A stretch of 64,000 nucleotides of DNA. It comes from Hahella sp. HN01. Lineage in GTDB: Bacteria > Pseudomonadota > Gammaproteobacteria > Pseudomonadales > Oleiphilaceae. The stretch spans positions 12,503 through 76,502 of the forward strand of contig NZ_JAHMIN010000002.1 in NCBI RefSeq assembly GCF_018986435.1, in the 5' to 3' direction. This document shows, piece after piece, positions 61,128 through 64,000 of the stretch; position 1 is the first letter of the stretch, and the number at the start of each line of letters is the position of its first letter. Below the pieces are notes generated by a model that saw only the letters and a program-made list of their open reading frames with translations, was not told the origin of the DNA and did no database searches. The position numbers and the translations under genes are program-made.

Positions 61128-63506
61128 CTATTGGCAGACGTCGCCTGTCACGGTGGGTGTTTGCACCGTAGCGGACCCTTTCTGACCTACCATGCCGAAC
61201 TCCACGTAAGCGCCGGGCTGGATGGTTTTATTCCAACCCAGAGGGCTCGCCTTGTAGGGATTTTGCCCGGAGAAATTGGCGTTCCACTGATTGTTGATCT
61301 GGGTTCCATCGCTGTATTTCCAGCTGACTTCCCATCCTTCAACCGGCGCCGACCCCTGATTGTGAATGCGGATCAGCGCGACGAAACCGCTGTTCCATTC
61401 GTTCTGCACAATGTATTCGCATGAGCCTTGCGAAGGCGCGTCCGTCAATGTCGCCTGTTGCGTCGCACTGCTTGCGCCGCCGCGGCCGTCGGCGATCTTG
61501 AGGGTGACGTTATAGACCCCCGGCTCCGCGTAATCATGGCTGGCGGTCCTGCCTGAGCCGACGGCGCCGTCGCCAAAGTCCCATTGGTAAGTCAGCGCGT
61601 CGCCATCGGGGTCGCTGGAGGCGCTGGCGTCCAGGTTCAGCGTCAGGCCGGAGGCGTTGATCGAAAACGCCGCCACGGGATCATGGTTGGGGTCTGGATC
61701 GGGGTTATCGCCGCCTTCTGCGAGATCGTTGACGAACGCCAGGGTCCACACCAGCGCGCCGTTCCAGTTGATGGTGATTTCATTGGTGGACCAGGAGCCG
61801 ATGTCGTCAATGAAGCAGGTTTGCGGTTTGCTTTCGCAGCCGGATAACGCCGCTTTCGCCACATCATCCTCTAACCCGGGGTTAGGTCCTCCCGCCAGTG
61901 CGCCGGGGGGCGCCCAGGGATAACTACTATTGAGAACGCCGGCCCAAAAACGATGATGAGGCTGTTTGACTGCATGCGCGCCATGCCCGGTGACATAGGA
62001 CAGGGACAGGGCGTTGCGGCCGAACAGGTAATCCACGGATTTCAGCGTAGCCTGAGCGTATTTGTCCTCGCCGGTGAAATCATAGGCCAGGGCGGTGATA
62101 GCCAGTTTGTTGGCCAATACATTGTTGGAGCCCCAGTAATATTCCTCGTTCCCCAATGGCAGCAGGTACCCTTGCGAATCAATGACTGCGACCAGTTTGT
62201 CCGCCAGTGACACCAGCGTACCTCGGGCCTGCTCGCGCAAGGCCGCGCTGTGATCGCCGGGAACCATGGCCAGGGACATCAGAGCGGGAATGCGGGTTTG
62301 CGGCCAGGCCCAGTCGGGCGCCAGATCCTCATCCCATTGAATGTCGTTCTTGTAGCTGGCGTCGCCGGTGGTGACGAACAGCTCCGCCGCCGCCCACACG
62401 AATTCATCGCTAACGTCCTGATCCCCGTATCCGCCGCCGCCATTGTTGAAGTCGTCTTTGTAGATGACGTCAGGGTGCTGCTTGGCGGCTTGCCAGGCCC
62501 GTTGCGCAGCCGTCAGACAGCGGGCTGCGAAATCCGGGTCGATGTCTTTCCATATCCGCGCGCTTTGCGCCGCCGTGGCGGCCAGATTCAGGGTGGCGGC
62601 GGTGGAGGGGGGAACCAGATAGCGCTGACGCGGGTCTTCATGAGGCGCCAGCGGCAGGCCGGTCCAGTTTTCATCATGCATTTTGTGATGAACCATGCCT
62701 GCCAGGGCTTCGCCTTCTGGAACCTGCATCGCCAGCAGGAATTCCATCTGCCAGCGGGCTTCGTCCAGCAGGTCGGGGACGCCGTTGCCGCTTTCGGGAA
62801 TATTCAGGGTTCCGTCGGCGAACGCCTCTTTATGCTTGCCGAAGTATTGATTGCGTTCATAGGCGTTCAACAGCTTCCAAACGGAAATGCCGCCGTTGAC
62901 GACGTATTTGCCGTGGTCGCCGGCGTCATACCAGCCCTTGGAAACGTCCAGGGAGTAATTGCAGGTTCCCGGCCAGCAGGGGACGTTGTAATCCCCCAGG
63001 TTGGGCGCTACGCCGATGTGTCCCGCCGGACGCGCCAGCTTGGCGTCCGGCGCATAGCTGCTGCGTCCGCCGCCGGTAAACTGGGGTTCGATCTCAATGC
63101 CGCTGCGGTTGTGATAGTAGTAGCGGATGGCGTCGTACAACGGGCCGGAAAAGACCTGCTCGTCAATGGCGAAGGGATAACTGCGGTCGCCGCCGACCTT
63201 CAGTTCATAGCCTTCTCCTTCGATATCCACATTGGAAAAATCGATCTGGTGCAGGCGCTCGCCGGAAGCGGCGTCGGCGCCTTTGGGGGTGGTCATGCCG
63301 GACGCAACCAGGGCGCCATTGCGCCATAATTCCCAGGTTTGCGCGGCGTCATTAGAGGTGGCGTATACAGCGACTTTGGGCGCTTCCGGCAGATAACCGC
63401 GCTGGTTGACGCGAGGGTTGCCGTCGGCGGAATAAGCCTGGATCGGGGTCATGGCGGCGGCCAGGGCCAAACTTATAGAACTTAATAAAAACATTGGCGT
63501 GCGCAT
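61128..63506 (-). CDS. secreted endoglucanase: GH9 catalytic domain with N-terminal Ig-like, PKD and CBM2 modules
   Basis: A secreted cellulase of 792 residues. Signal peptide 1-26 is followed by a CelD_N/Ig-like domain (about 27-115), a GH9 catalytic domain (about 120-600; 'WYDAGDHGKYVVNGG' with the catalytic Asp pair, 'QPHHRFWAGVL' and the acid Glu in 'NEITINWNGAL'), a PKD domain (about 610-690; 'YQWDFGDGAVGSG') and a C-terminal family-2 cellulose-binding module (about 695-792; 'EWNSGFVALIRIHNQGSAPV', 'WEVSWKY', 'WNANFSGQN'). A strong AAGGAGACGCTGATT site precedes the ATG. It should cut beta-1,4-glucan. Confidence 0.95.
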   Translation of the reverse strand: MRTPMFLLSSISLALAAAMTPIQAYSADGNPRVNQRGYLPEAPKVAVYATSNDAAQTWELWRNGALVASGMTTPKGADAASGERLHQIDFSNVDIEGEGYELKVGGDRSYPFAIDEQVFSGPLYDAIRYYYHNRSGIEIEPQFTGGGRSSYAPDAKLARPAGHIGVAPNLGDYNVPCWPGTCNYSLDVSKGWYDAGDHGKYVVNGGISVWKLLNAYERNQYFGKHKEAFADGTLNIPESGNGVPDLLDEARWQMEFLLAMQVPEGEALAGMVHHKMHDENWTGLPLAPHEDPRQRYLVPPSTAATLNLAATAAQSARIWKDIDPDFAARCLTAAQRAWQAAKQHPDVIYKDDFNNGGGGYGDQDVSDEFVWAAAELFVTTGDASYKNDIQWDEDLAPDWAWPQTRIPALMSLAMVPGDHSAALREQARGTLVSLADKLVAVIDSQGYLLPLGNEEYYWGSNNVLANKLAITALAYDFTGEDKYAQATLKSVDYLFGRNALSLSYVTGHGAHAVKQPHHRFWAGVLNSSYPWAPPGALAGGPNPGLEDDVAKAALSGCESKPQTCFIDDIGSWSTNEITINWNGALVWTLAFVNDLAEGGDNPDPDPNHDPVAAFSINASGLTLNLDASASSDPDGDALTYQWDFGDGAVGSGRTASHDYAEPGVYNVTLKIADGRGGASSATQQATLTDAPSQGSCEYIVQNEWNSGFVALIRIHNQGSAPVEGWEVSWKYSDGTQINNQWNANFSGQNPYKASPLGWNKTIQPGAYVEFGMVGQKGSATVQTPTVTGDVCQ

Positions 63507-63544
63507 AATCAGCGTCTCCTTTTCAGGTTTTTTGTTGGTCCTCA

Positions 63545-63564
63545 GGCGATCCTCCCTGATCGCC
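63545..63564. repeat. perfect 7-bp hairpin between the GH6 and GH9 cellulase genes
   Basis: GGCGATC (63545-63551), a 6-base loop CTCCCT, GATCGCC (63558-63564). It lies in the GH9 leader, about 40 bases before the start. On the minus strand the loop reads AGGGAG, a GGA-containing loop. No T-run follows leftward. Possibly a weak terminator, or an mRNA processing or stability element between the two cellulase genes. Confidence 0.4.
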
Positions 63565-63618
63565 CTGTTTCAGGTTCGTGCAAGCGGACCGAATCACCGG
63601 TCCGGCGTTTAATGCGAT

Positions 63619-64000
63619 TTATTCAATCGGTGGATAAGCGTTCTCCACCAGCATGCGGAACTGCTCGTGGAACCAGTGTCCCGCTGCGGGCGCGCCCGCT
63701 TTGGCGCCGGTGGGGTACCCGGATTTGCCGACGTAATCGGGGCTGCACATGGGGTCGAAGCTCTTGCCTTCGTCATCCGGAGTGGTTTGAGATGGATCGC
63801 TGGTGCCGTCAGACTCGCCGGGGGGCTTGATCCAGACGAACGCATCCACGGGCGCGTCGGCGCCGAATGGCGCAGCGCGGGGGCGTTCGCCCACCCCGGC
63901 GCCGTCGGCGTTACACCAGTTGCCGCGATGGAAACGACGATCCAGGCGGGCGGCGGTAACATAGTTGTCCACCGTGCTGGCGGAGGCGTCCGGTCCCGTG
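63619..64000 (-). CDS. GH6 cellulase (cellobiohydrolase/endoglucanase), C-terminal part
   Basis: The gene runs off the right end; the frame is open to the last complete codon. The visible ~126 residues are the C-terminus of a glycoside hydrolase family 6 catalytic domain: 'STVDNYVTAARLDRRFHRG', 'NWCNADGAGVGERPRA', 'VDAFVWIKPPGESDGTSD' and 'AGHWFHEQFRMLVENAYPP'. These are the segments that close the active-site tunnel in GH6. The upstream catalytic Asp residues and any binding module are not in view. Together with GH9 it suggests a cellulose-degrading locus. Confidence 0.93.
   Translation of the reverse strand, partial: TGPDASASTVDNYVTAARLDRRFHRGNWCNADGAGVGERPRAAPFGADAPVDAFVWIKPPGESDGTSDPSQTTPDDEGKSFDPMCSPDYVGKSGYPTGAKAGAPAAGHWFHEQFRMLVENAYPPIE

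Noticed and set aside
62250-63329. Open frame of 359 codons on the plus strand opposite the GH9 gene
   Set aside because: Antisense shadow of a high-GC gene; the GH9 motifs on the minus strand are unambiguous.

Overview
The window looks like part of the chromosome of a moderately GC-rich marine gammaproteobacterium, most likely Hahella (Oceanospirillales) or a close relative. This is inferred from gene order and protein character; no search was run. From memory, the left part follows the replication-origin-side order of Pseudomonas aeruginosa (lipid A acyltransferase, trkA, rsmB, fmt, def, LysM protein, dprA, tsaC, hemF, aroE), and the middle follows its gamma-carbonic anhydrase/prlC/yheV and coxBAC/surf1/ctaA/ctaB blocks. 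I see no rRNA, tRNA, CRISPR array, insertion sequence or prophage gene.

Layout. 1-9.1 kb: end of a lipid A acyltransferase gene, a lipoprotein, an alpha/beta hydrolase, and a leftward block def-fmt-rsmB-trkA-trkH. 9.3-14 kb: LysM protein, dprA, tsaC, hemF, aroE. 14-16 kb: PomA/PomB flagellar stator. 16-22 kb: small heat-shock protein with a sigma32-like promoter, gamma-carbonic anhydrase, PrlC, YheV-like zinc protein and a DinF-type MATE pump. 22-30 kb: a caa3-type cytochrome c oxidase locus (coxB with fused cytochrome c, coxA, coxC, SURF1, a Sco-like CxxxC protein, ctaA, ctaB) that lacks the usual cox11 and sco1 genes. 30-39 kb: accessory genes (serine hydrolase, strictosidine-synthase-like protein, a lipoprotein with YD-type repeats, an M14 deacylase, a divergent photolyase-like protein). 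39-42 kb: a BaeSR-like envelope-stress system with a Spy/CpxP protein. 42-47.6 kb: SPFH protein, LysE exporter, GlxA-type regulator, glutathionyl-hydroquinone reductase, an orphan sugar-binding protein. 47.6-53.1 kb: leftward hypB-F-C-D-E for [NiFe]-hydrogenase maturation, with no hypA and no hydrogenase subunits in view. 53.2-59.2 kb: an EAL phosphodiesterase and a tight six-gene operon with three glycosyltransferases and three unknown proteins. 59.4-64 kb: a chemoreceptor, a GH9-PKD-CBM2 endoglucanase and the end of a GH6 cellulase.

The points most worth a second look are: (1) a GGA-rich, terminator-ended hairpin at 35158-35220 that resembles a CsrA/RsmA-binding RNA; (2) a long structured leader before coxB; (3) the oxidase cluster without its normal copper chaperones but with a Sco-like CxxxC protein; (4) the six-gene glycosyltransferase operon; (5) the hyp cluster separated from any hydrogenase, with an FNR/Anr-like site; and (6) a photolyase-family protein whose usual FAD-pocket and tryptophan-chain motifs are replaced.
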